The position numbers and the translations under genes were made by a program. A DNA stretch of 64,000 nucleotides from assembly GCA_034770075.1 (NCBI GenBank), contig CM068379.1, positions 21,699,506 to 21,763,505 of the forward strand, written 5' to 3'. The notes below the pieces were generated by a model. That model was not told the origin of the DNA and searched no databases. It worked only from the letters and a program-made list of their open reading frames with translations. Positions 34,371 through 44,898 of this stretch are shown in pieces. Source of the stretch: Aralia elata. Taxonomy: Eukaryota; Streptophyta; Magnoliopsida; Apiales; Araliaceae. The first letter of the stretch is position 1. Every line of letters begins with the position of its first letter.

Positions 34371-35329
34371 AACTACAAGAGTCAAAGGAATCACTCTGCA
34401 AATGGGTGCTTCGAAAATCAACCATGGCCTAGGGTTTCTCAATCAAGGAATTACTTCCTTCGACGACATTGATGGTGAAGAAGAACTATAACTGATGAGA
34501 TATAAGAAGAAGTCTCTCCTAAGGGGGATCAAAAAGAAAGATTTTCCTCAACATTATGAATTCCTGGCTGACATAGTTGTAAAATGTATCCTCTGTAAGG
34601 ATACAACATACGATACAGTTAGTGAACTACAACTAAATTCCATAACTATTGTTTTGAAGAAGAAAATCAATTTTGGAGCTATTCTCTTAGATTGGCTGAA
34701 AAGCTGGATTGAAGATGCCAAAGCAAAAATCGAAGCAAGAAAATCGACTCCCAAAATGTTCTATAGGAGATTCATCAACATCATTTTGAAGAAAGACTTT
34801 CAAGCAGAATTGGAGATGAAGAAGGAGAAGCCTTAAACTACAACAAAAGAATTACTCCAAGGCTATTTGAAGACTGGGAAAAGAATCCTCAAACTAGGAA
34901 GGCTAACAAGGTAGAAGAATCTAAGAGCAGCAGTAACAAGGAGCAAAACTCCTCTAAAGCCAAGGGAAAGAGGAAAATGAAGTTGTGGAGGAAGATCGAG
35001 AGTCTGATACTCAACCAGAAAATAGAACTCGTGTCATCGATGATGATCTGTCTTCTAAGAAGAAAAGGAAGTTTGAAAAAGGGAAGAAGGTTGAAAAGGT
35101 ATCTCCCAAAGTCTCTCAAAAGAGCTCACTTGTCTCCAAGATCATTTCACAAAGAAGGAGTTAAAGACTAAATCAGTAGAAAAAGCCCCTGCTAAATTTA
35201 ATAAAGAATCCATGTCACATAAGAACGACAATTTGAATAACAAGGAAAAGGATGAGTCTTCTGAACTTATGAGGAAGAATAAAGGAAAGGAAAAGATGTC
35301 TGCATCTGAAGAAGAATTAGCCGAGAAAG
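34371..35329 (+). pseudogene. Gene copy 1, downstream fragment (unknown gene)
   Basis: Continues the frame broken by Copia-1: RVKGITLQMGASKINHG, then GITSFDDIDGEEEL and a TAA (34491-34493), then the 34495-34836 frame with KKDFPQHYEFLADIVVKCIL, TYDTVSELQLNSITIVLKKK, INFGAILLDWLKSWIEDAK and STPKMFYRRFINIILKK. After 34836 frames change but Lys/Glu-rich coding texture continues to Copia-2. Copy 2 (44083-44868) is alike over the same region. The pattern EFLADIV...ELQL...INFGAIL recalls the ORF3 domain at 1946-3160 (RAELLYSMVMDYVIDVGRII), so a relation to the 'putative plant transposon protein' domain is possible. Function unknown. Confidence 0.65.
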
Positions 35330-37123
35330 TTAAAAGTAATATGCACACAAGCCAATCATATTTGATATGATATAGCATATACTTTGTAATCTTATTCAGT
35401 TATAAAAGGCATTTTACATTATCTACATGGTGTTGTTATATTAAATGTGATAAACCCATAGTTTTGAGCAATGCTTTTAGAATCATGATGGTGATCATGC
35501 TAATGAGATCTAAATTCTAGATAGCTCACAAACTAAAATCGTTCCTAATTGTTGGATTACTAAAAAGGGGATTAGTGAATCCGGATAGATTAATACATAC
35601 GTTGCTTTCTCTTAAGAAGAGGATGATTGATCTCATAATCATTTGTGTGGAGACATTAAAGCAAGTATGTAGGTGCTTATTGGAGAATAAGTTCACTGAA
35701 CATGACTCGCTAAGGAATACCTAATGGAGATTTACTCGCCTGTCAATAGGAATTCCTATAGTGATAGTAGTACAAGTGATCCTTGGACTTGAGATCATCA
35801 TAGTATCTTGTGAATGATGAGTTATACTTTGACATGTCCCTTAAGACCATTAGGGTATATCAAAGGGTATGATTGGGTATAATAAGTTCTACATGGAGAT
35901 AGGTGAATGATCAACAAAGAATCTACCATGTCTAGTAAAAGATGTGAATGTCCTATGTAATTCGATAAATGACAACTCAGTAGTCCTTGGCCAAGGCAAA
36001 ATAAAATTAGAAAGAAGTTTCTAATTTGCATTATTTAGAGCTGTGCATTTGGGAATCAAAATACATATAATTAAATAAAATAAGACTTGACAGTAATTCC
36101 ATGTCTTATATTTAATTGGGACATTGTATGGTAGAAGGATTGAATTGTACGGTAACTATGCACCTCTTTTGTGATTAATGTTGAAAACTATATTATCTGG
36201 AAAGTCGTTGATCGCTAAGGGGGCTTACCCTTATTGTAGAATAAATATTATTTATTTAAATAAATTAAATAGTTTAATTTATTTATTTAAATAAGATTAG
36301 AATTGTTCTAATTGATTTATTCACAACCTGTTTAATATGGAGAACCTAAAGGGTCACACCGCAAAAGAAAAATATTTATTTAAGAAGTAAATGACATAAT
36401 TGTAATAATAAGTTAAGTGTATTTAATTTCATCTATGGAGATAGAATAAATTAAATAGCTTAATATTTATTATTTAATATTTTGGAAATATTAAATATAA
36501 ATTAATAAGAGGAGTCTTATTATTATTATTACTATTAATATTATTTAATTCCTAATAGGGATTGAGAATTAATTAATAGAAGTACTCTCTCATGAATTCC
36601 TAATTGGATTAAGAGCATAATTAATTAAATAAGTTTAATTATAATAGAAACCCTAATCCTAAATAGTTTAGGGAAAGGTTATTCCTACATCTATAAAAAA
36701 GAGGTGTCTTATCATAAATTAGGGTTACACACTCTTGCATTAGATTGTGGAGAGTACTTATAATTTCTAAAGAGATAGAAACTAGGGTTTTGCCAACACC
36801 CATATTCTTGAATAACTATTCTTCCTTGGTGGATCACCTCTAGAGGCCAAACACTTGGGTGGCTAACGTTGATCAAGTAAAGGAATTTAGTCGGTGGAAT
36901 TCAAGGAGAACGCGAAGGAATTGGAGGTGAACTTGTACCCGAGGAAGCACGGTTCTATGAGAGTATAATTTTTATCTCTATCTCTTTCGTTTATATCGTT
37001 AATTGAGCACATAGATTGATCATGGTGATGGTTTGTATAAAATTTTAAAAAATCCGATTTTATTGCGATTCCGCTTTATTTATGCAATTTGATTGCATGT
37101 TCGCGTTATATACAAACCTAACA
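35330..37123 (+). repeat. Copia-2 5' LTR (1,794 bases)
   Basis: Begins TTAAAAGTAATATGCACAC, where the other three LTRs begin TGAAAGTAGTATGCACRC, so its first bases have mutated. Ends CCTAACA at 37123. The antisense 69-codon ORF is at 35822-36031. Confidence 0.9.
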
Positions 37124-38087
37124 GTGGTATCAAAGATAGATCTTGTGCTAATTATCGATTTTGATGATTCCATGTGTGTATGATATGCGATTGGATCGAA
37201 ATTTTTGAGCAGAATCTGTTTTTCTGAATCTGCTACGCGGCGCAGCTGCACCGTTTTCAGTTCATTCTGGAGCGCAGCTGCGCCCAAACCCAGAAAGTCG
37301 TTTCTAGGGTTCAGCGCAGTTGCGCCGTCTCCCAGTTCATTCTGGGCGCAGCTGCGCCGGACAGCAGAATCCGAAAAATAATTTTTCCTTCAATTAAAAT
37401 AAATGGTTTATTTAATTGATATAAGTGTAAAATAAAGATGTTTATTTTATCTGGAATAGGATTTCAGATTGCTAAAATTAAAGGAGTTTAATTTGGATTT
37501 AGTTTTTGATTAAAATAAAAGAGTTTATTTTGTTTCAAAAACTAAATATTAGCAAAACTTTTGCCCATTAATTAATATCAATGCATATATGAAATGGTTT
37601 TATTATTCATGGGATGAATATTATTTATTGATACATATAGAGATATGTATGATAATAAATAGGGATTGATTATGGACTATTGACCAATGTCTGATTGGAA
37701 TTATTTTAGAGGATGTTTGAATGTATAGATTTTTATAAATGGGGTCTGCGTACCTCGTTTTCTCTAATTTTTTCTTAATGTAAAATTCTATCTCCCTCCT
37801 ATGTACTTTCCCTTGACTGTTGATCAAGGTTTCTATTTATTGTAAATAGTTTTTGTAATAGGACTAGTTAGAATTAATTTTGAAGAATTGGAGACAAAGG
37901 AGCAAGGAGCGCATGAAGACCCGTTTGTAATAGAGCCCGGGTTTAAATGTAATAGTTATATTTAAATTTTATTCTTGCACCCTAGGTTTGACCTTTTGGT
38001 TCACTTGGTGGCTCTAGTGAACCAAACTAAAATAAAAGTTCATAATCAATTCGCGTAGAATATAGTATTCTATATGTGCATGATTAC

Positions 38088-38118
<31 letters not shown>

Positions 38119-38804
38119 CAATATGTTTCGCATGTTAAATAATATGACGCGTATTTTATATATATATGTGCATGCACGCTAAACAATATGAGACTATTAA
38201 TAACAAACCCCTCAAAGAAATTATATTAAGTCCTAAGCGTTCAAAGATATTTTGGAATATCGAACGTCGCCTTCTAGCATGGTAAAACAATAGAGTATTA
38301 AATATTTAATATGAGTGTTGTACACACAAGGCGAGTATTAAATATTTAAGATGTTGTTTTATCACATTTGATGCTTATTAAGGAATTGAACATTACTGCT
38401 TTGTTGTGCACACACAAGGGCGGTCTTTTTCTCTTCACATATATGGAAGTGCTAAGTTGGACTTAACTTAGACTATTTTAATGTGGATGTGCACACACTT
38501 GACCATTATAATCTAAGAGGCAAAATACAAGGAGTTACATAGTGATGTAATTGACAATAGTTGTCTACCTATTTATTTATATATAGTTTGTTGTGCACAC
38601 ACAAGGCTATATACATTTGAAATGAGATCCTTATTCTCAATAGCAAATCTTTAATTAGATTTACCGAACTATAAATTGAGGGTAATATAGTTTGACGAAA
38701 ATAGTGAGAGATACCAATTTAAAATAAAGACCTAATTTATTTTGGTAATTAATTAAATGAATGTATGCTAAAATGTTGTCTATTTCATTTACAGAATTTT
38801 TATA
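37124..38804 (+). other. Copia-2 leader with PBS-like start and palindromic array
   Basis: Starts GTGGTATCAAAGATAG, a weaker PBS than in Copia-1. The palindromic array (37234-37365) uses a different word from Copia-1. The A/T tandem repeats are shorter (about 37395-37550). A (TA)n run lies near 38090-38115. The CACACACAAGG words recur at about 38314, 38400 and 38587. Confidence 0.78.
37234..37365 (+). repeat. GC-rich palindromic array in the Copia-2 leader
   Basis: Word GCGCAGCTGCGCC and variants, four times at about 30-45 base spacing. GGCGCAGCTGCGCC at 37345-37358 is a perfect 14-base palindrome. The Copia-1 equivalent has a different centre. Confidence 0.82.
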
Positions 38805-39640
38805 ATGTCTAATTTACTATCACTGCGGAGCATATTAGATGCTAATTAACTGGACCAAATAACACGGACTAGTTAAGGAATCTGAGAATAGTTCTCAAGG
38901 CTAAAAAGCTATCTTATATCCTTAATATGCCTATCCCTGCAATGGTTGTGGACAATACCTCTGAGGAAGAGATTGCTATTTTTAGAAAGTGGCAAGATGA
39001 TGCACAGTTGGCTCAATGCATCATGCTCGCATCCATGAGTTACGAGCTTCAGCGTCAACATGAAACTATGGATGCTCCTACTGTACTCCTGCACCTTCAA
39101 AGAGTTGAATGGTGAGGAAAGTAGGACTACTAGATATTAGATATCTAATGAGCTCTTCCAATCTAAAATAACCGATGGCACTACAGTATAGACAAATGTC
39201 CTAAAAATGATCAATCTGATTGAACAATTGGGACAATTGGGTTTTGTATTGGATGAAGAGTTGATCCAAGATTTGATCTTGCGATCACTCCCGGACTCTT
39301 TCTCACAATTTATTGTGAATTTCCACGTGAACAAGCTATATGCCAGCCTGCATGAGTCATTTAAACATGTTGAAAACTGTAAAGAGTCATTTTTCAACCA
39401 AGAAAGACCAAGGCTTACTGATAGACGATTCTTCCAGGAAGCGGAAGAGGGCCAAAGGATCTTCTTAAAAAAAAGAACAATTAAAAGAAGGTATAAGGAA
39501 AGGCAATAACTAAGGACACTAAGAACAAAACTGATGCAGATAGCAAAGGAGTTTGCTTCCACTGCAATAAGCCTGGACACTAAAAAGGAAACTGTAAGGA
39601 GCACCTTGCAGAGGCTAACCAGAAGAAGCTTAGTAAAGCT
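38805..39640 (+). pseudogene. Copia-2 gag, broken
   Basis: Same protein as Copia-1 gag: LSYILNMPIPAMVVDN and CIMLASMSYELQRQHETMD (38927-39115), then after a frameshift and stops LIEQLGQLGFVLDEELIQDL and LPDSFSQFIVNFHVNKLY (39207-39509). The knuckle CFHCNKPGH lies in another frame near 39555-39600, with TAA after the His codon. The segment from about 39300 on is nearly base-identical to Copia-1, including the AAAAAAAAG run and the frame loss at the end of the ORF. Confidence 0.86.
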
Positions 39641-42290
39641 TCGGTTACAGATATAGGTTTGTTCATCATTGAAATAAATCTTTCTGTAAGTCAAGGTTCT
39701 ACTTGGGTATTGGATACCGGCTATAGTTCTCACGTATGCAATCCAATACAGAGACTAAGCAGGAGTAGAAAGCTAAACAAAGAGTAAGTAATCTTACGTG
39801 CGGAGAATGGAGTATGGTTGCTACATTAGCCGTAGGAACTTATAGTTTAGCGTTGCCTACGGGCAAGTCTATTAAGTTAATAAGTTGTTATTATGTTCCA
39901 GTTCTCTTAAGAAATATTATTACTTCCGTTGTTGGACAAGGAAGGTTCTGGTATTATATTTAAGAACAATTGTTGTTCTATTTATAATGATAATGTTTTG
40001 TTTGAAACTGGAAGATCACTTGATAGACTTTGAAAGCTTGACTTACATATAAAATAATTTTGCAAATTGAACAAACTAGTAAAAGAAAAGGAGATGATCA
40101 TTCAAAGAGTTGAACATGTGTATTTGATGAAATACAAGTTTGAATCATTTGAAAGGTTCAAAGAATTCAGAAGTGAAACAAATTGACAAAGTATTAAGAT
40201 TCTTTGATCAGATCGAAGAAAGAATACTTGTACAATGAGTTTCTAGATCATCTCAAAATGGTATTTTCTCATAATGGACACCTCCTGATATGCAATAATT
40301 GATTGGTGTATCTAAAAGGAGAAATTGTACCGTGTTGAACATGGTGCGGTCCATAATAATTTTTACCGATATTCCTATATCCATCTAGGGTTATACCCTA
40401 GAAACGGCTGCATATCTACAAAATAAGGTAACCTCAAAATCCGACCCCAAGACTCCATAAAAGTTATGGATAGGGAGGATTCTTAATCTTAAGTATGTTA
40501 AGATAAGGGGTTATCCAACTTATGTGAAAATGTTTCAAAAGATAAGTTTGGGACAAAATCTAACAAGTGCAGAGTTGTGGGATATCTTAAAGAAAGTTTA
40601 GGGTATTATTACTATAATCCTACACGCTGCCTTCTTGTATAAAGGTGTTTATCATTGAAGGAGCTAGTGGGGGGTAATAGATCTTGAAAGAGTTCAAGAA
40701 CCACAAAACACTTTAAGTTAAACCGAGGGACCTGTAGATAGACCTATTGTACCACAACCGAATCGTAAATCTGGAAGAGTACCAAAGATACCTGGGAAGT
40801 ATGGATTCATCATAGAGGATGATGATGAGGTACGCATCATAGAGGATGATGATCCAATTATATACGATGAGGCTATGAGTAGATGACACTCAGAGAAATG
40901 GCAAATGGCCATGAAATCCGAAATGGACTCCATGTATGAGAACCAAGTATAGACTTGGTTACTCCACCGAAAGGCATAGTGCCTAAAGGGTGTATATGGG
41001 TCTTTTAAGAAAAGACTGGGGCAAATGGCAAGGTGGAGACCTATAAGACCAGACCCGTTTAAAAGGTTTCAAATAAAGTCAATGAGTTGACTGTGATAAA
41101 ACCTTATTATCGGGTAATGCTCAAGTCCATTTGGATTTTGCTTGTGATTGCACCTTATTACGAAATCTGGCAAATGGGTGTGTAGACGTCCTTCCTCAAT
41201 GAAGACTTGAGGAGAATGTATGTATGATACAGCCAGAGGAATATGTTTCAAAGGTTGAAGCAAATCGTGTTTTTAAGCTACAATGATCCATTTATAGATT
41301 GAAGCAAGCTTCTCAAAGATGGAACATTCATTTTGATGAGACAATCAAAAGAGTTTAATTTAATCAAAAAATAAGAATGAACCTAGTGTGTACAAAAAGG
41401 TCAGTGGGAGCACTATGACATTCCTAGTATTATATGTTGATATATTACTAATAAGGAATGACACACCAATGCTACAATCAGTAAAGATAAAATTGTCTAA
41501 ACATTCCTCTATGAATAACTTGGGAGGAACATCCTATAAATTGGGGATATAAATCTATATAGATAGATTTAAAAGGATGTTCGGCTTGACCCAATGAATA
41601 TATAATCATTCGATGCTAAAGGCGTTTAGCATGGCAAACTTCAAGAGAGGTCTCATGATGATGAGCTATGGAGTGTATCTCTCTAAAATTATCTCCAATA
41701 AAAGAGAGATCACATGAGTTATTATCATGTATGCAATGAATATATAAGGTCTGATGTTGATCAGTCATATTCTGGAGAAGATCACTGTAAGACAGTGATA
41801 AACATCTTAAGTACTTAACCGGTATTGAAGATGTGATTATGATTCATGGTAGGTCTAAATTAAAACTAGAGGGCTAAAAAGACTCAAGTTTTTCAGACTG
41901 ACCAAGACGATAACAAATCTACTTTAGGGTAAATTGTTACCTTGATTGGTGGTGCAGTGAATTGGAAAGGTTCCAAAATAGCAAAGAGTTGCTGGTTTAG
42001 TGACAAAGACAAAGTATATAGCTGTAAATGAAGCTGCAAGTTGATTATTTGGATGAAAAGTTCATTACAGAACTATGAATAGTTCCTAAGTCTCATCTTG
42101 GATTCAAACATGTGTTGCGGCACTTTCATTTGATTAGAGGAATCATTGAAAGAAGAAAAAGTCACTACAGAAATAGTGGACTCTCAAGAACAACATTGCA
42201 TATCCATTTACTGAAGCTTTATCCAAACAGCAGGATGATCGTCACTCAGAGAAGAAGGGTATTGGATACCATGACGATTGGCTTTATGCA
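39641..42290 (+). pseudogene. Copia-2 protease, integrase, RT and RNase H remnants
   Basis: The same fragments as Copia-1 in the same order: WVLDTGYSSHVC (about 39705-39740), the short integrase remnant, the acidic segment EDDDEVRIIEDDDP (about 40815-40855), the RT start near 40890, LVLYVDILLIRND-like box (about 41425-41465) and the RNase H end (about 42020-42220). It carries additional private stops and indels, so it decayed further after the two copies parted. Confidence 0.8.
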
Positions 42291-42300
42291 AGTGGGAGAT

Positions 42301-44082
42301 TGAAAGTAGTATGCACACAAGCCAATCATATTTGATATGATGTAGCACATACTTTGTAATCTTATTCAGTTATAAAAGGCATTTTACATTATCTACATGG
42401 TGCTGTTATATTAAATGTGATAAACTCATAGTTTTGAGCAATGCTTTTAGAATCATGATGGTGGTCATGCTAATGAGATCTAAATTCTTGATAGCTCACA
42501 AACTAAAATCGTTCCTAATCGTTGGATTACTAAAAAAGGGATTAGTGATTCTGGATAGATTAGTACATACGTTGCTTGCTTTTAAGAAGAGGATGATTGA
42601 TCTCATAATCATTTGTGTGGAGACACTAAAGCAAGTATGTAGGTGCTTATTGGAGAATAAGTTCACTGGACGTGACTTGCTAAGGAATACCTAATGGAGT
42701 TTTACTCGCCTGTCAATAGGAATTCCTATAGTGATAGTAGTACAAGTGATCCTTGGACTTGAGATCATCATAGTATCTTGTGTGAATGATGAGTTATACT
42801 TTGACATGTCCCTTAAGACCTTTAGGGTATATCAAAGGGTATGATTGGGTATAATAATTTGTACATGGAGATAGGTGAATGATCAACAAAGAATCTACCA
42901 CATCTAGTAAAAGATGTGATTGTCCTATGTGATTCGATAAATGACAACTCAGCAGTCCTTGGCCAAGGCAAAATAAAATTAGAAAGGAGTTTTTAATTTG
43001 CATTATTTAGAGTTGTGCATTTGGGAATCGAAATACATATAATTAAATAAAGTAAGACTTGACGGTAATTTCATGTCTTATATTTAATTGGGATATTGTA
43101 TAGTAGAAGGATTGAATTGTACGGTAACTATGCACTGAAAGGTTCTTTTGTGATTAATGTTGAAATCTATATTATCTAGAAAGTCGTTGATTGCTAAGGG
43201 GGCTTACCCTAATTATAGAATAAATATTATTTAATTAAATAAATTAAATAGTTTAATTTATTTATTTAAATAAGATTAGAATTGTTCTAATTGATTTATT
43301 CACAACCGGTTTAATATGGAGAGCCTAAAGGGTCACACCATAAAAGAAAAATATTTGTTTAAGAAGTAAATGGTAAAATAAATGGCATAATTGTAATAAT
43401 AAGTTAAGTGTATTTAATTTAATCTATGGAGATAGAATAAATTAAATAACTTAATATTTATTATTTAATATTTTAGAAATATTAAATATAAATTAATAAG
43501 AGGAGTCTTATTATTATTATTACTATTACTATTATTTAATTCCTAATATGGATTGAGAATTAATTAATATAAGTACTCTCTCATGAATTCCTAATTAGAT
43601 TAGGAGTTTAATTAGAATAGAAATCCTAATCCTAAATAGTTTAGGGGAGGGTTTTCCTATATCTATAAATAAGAGAAGTTTTATCATAGATTAGGGTTAC
43701 ACACTCTTGTATAAGAATTGTGGAAAGTATTTACAATTTCTATAGAGATAGAAACTAGGGTTTTGCCAACACCTCTTGAACAAGTATTATTCCTTGGTGG
43801 ATCACCTTTAGAGGCCAAACACTTGGGTGGCTAACATTGATCAAAGGAAGGAATTGGAATTCAAGGAGAACGCGAAGGAATTGGAGTTGAACTTGTACCT
43901 GAGGAAGCTAAAATTCTATAAGGGTATAATTCTTATTCTCCATCTCTTTCGTTTAATTAATAATTGTGCATAAAGAAAGATCATGGTGATGGTTTGTATA
44001 AAATTTTAAAATCTTATTTTATCGCGCTTCCGCTTTATTAATGTAATTTGATTGCATGTTCGCGTTATATACAAACCTAACA
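42301..44082 (+). repeat. Copia-2 3' LTR (1,782 bases)
   Basis: Starts TGAAAGTAGTATGCACAC directly after AAGTGGGAGAT and ends CCTAACA at 44082. TATA box TATAAATA at 43664-43671. Antisense ORF at 42794-43003. Confidence 0.92.
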
Positions 44083-44868
44083 CTTTTTCCATTTTCCTTT
44101 TTCCTTCAACTATAGAGAATTTTTTATTTTTGTTGTTGCTCTTTGCTATTTTTGTCTTCTTGGCCTTTCTTGCTTGCGAATTCTTCTTCTAATCTTCAAA
44201 CAACCTTGGAGTTCTCCCTCATCATCTTCGATTTTGTTCTTGAGCTTTTTCTAAAGAATGATGCTTATGAATCTCCCATAGTGCATTTTGGGAGTTGGCT
44301 TGCCACCTTTACTTTTCATTTTGGCATCCTCTAACCACTATGTTATCCATCCCATGAGAATAGCACCAAAGTTAATCTTCTTTTTCTGAACAATAGCGGT
44401 CATGAACTTAAGTTGTAGTTCACCTACTGTATCATAAGTTGTATCCTTGCACATAATACATTTCCCGACGATATCAGCAAGGAATTCATAATGTTGAGGA
44501 AAATATTTCCTTTTGATTTCTCTTAGAGGAGACTTTTTCTCGTACTCCAACAGCTGTAGTCCTTCTTCGCCGTCAATATCGTCGAAGGAAGTCATTCCTT
44601 GATTAAGAAACCACAAACACTTGTTGATTTCAGACGCATTTATCTGTAAAGTTATTCCTTTGATCTTTGAAAGAAGAGACCCTTTTTTATAGACAACATT
44701 TAGATAGAAATCCTTTACCAAGGCAGAATAAATCCTAGTATTGGTCTCTAGACATTCACTGAACCCAACATCTTGTACCAGTGTAAGTATATTTTTGAAT
44801 CTCTGCTCAGCATCCCCGAATTTTTCAAAGCAAACAAGATTTTCGAGAATGACTTGATGGCTTGCCAT
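44083..44868 (-). pseudogene. Gene copy 2 (unknown gene), inverted relative to copy 1
   Basis: The minus-strand frame starts at MASHQVILENL (ATG 44868-44866; an upstream in-frame ATG at 44898 is less likely because the leader runs through it). It continues ECLETNTRIYSALVKDFYLN, GITLQINASEINKCLWFLNQ, SFDDIDGEEGLQLLEYEKKS, FPQHYEFLADIVGKCIMCKD and INFGAILMGWI, to a stop at 44340-44338. Beyond it the copy-1-like protein continues in frame (WLEDAKMK, KPTPKMHYGRFISIIL) with more stops until Copia-2 cuts it off. 176 codons are open from MASHQ. No signal peptide, membrane segment or known enzyme motif. Possibly related to the ORF3 domain of Athila-1. Confidence 0.65.
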
Positions 44869-44898
44869 TAGGTTTAGTCGAATAGAAAGGTAGTACAA

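Larger units (their letters stand above)
35330..44082 (+). mobile_element. Copia-2: second copy of the Copia-1 family, same orientation
   Basis: 5' LTR 35330-37123, PBS after it, leader, gag 38805-39640, protease, pol remnants, PPT about 42290-42299, 3' LTR 42301-44082. Sequence and defects match Copia-1 closely. The flanks do not match as a duplication: GAAAG on the left (35325-35329) and CTTTT on the right (44083-44087). The left flank is gene copy 1 on the plus strand and the right flank is gene copy 2 on the minus strand. Confidence 0.92.

Noticed and set aside
35325..44087. GAAAG/CTTTT as an inverted target-site duplication of Copia-2
   Set aside because: Integrase makes direct duplications. 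The likeness of one flank to the complement of the other is explained by A-rich coding sequence in inverted gene copies.
44143..44334. Plus-strand ORF 44143-44334
   Set aside because: It is antisense to the continuation of gene copy 2, which aligns with copy 1.
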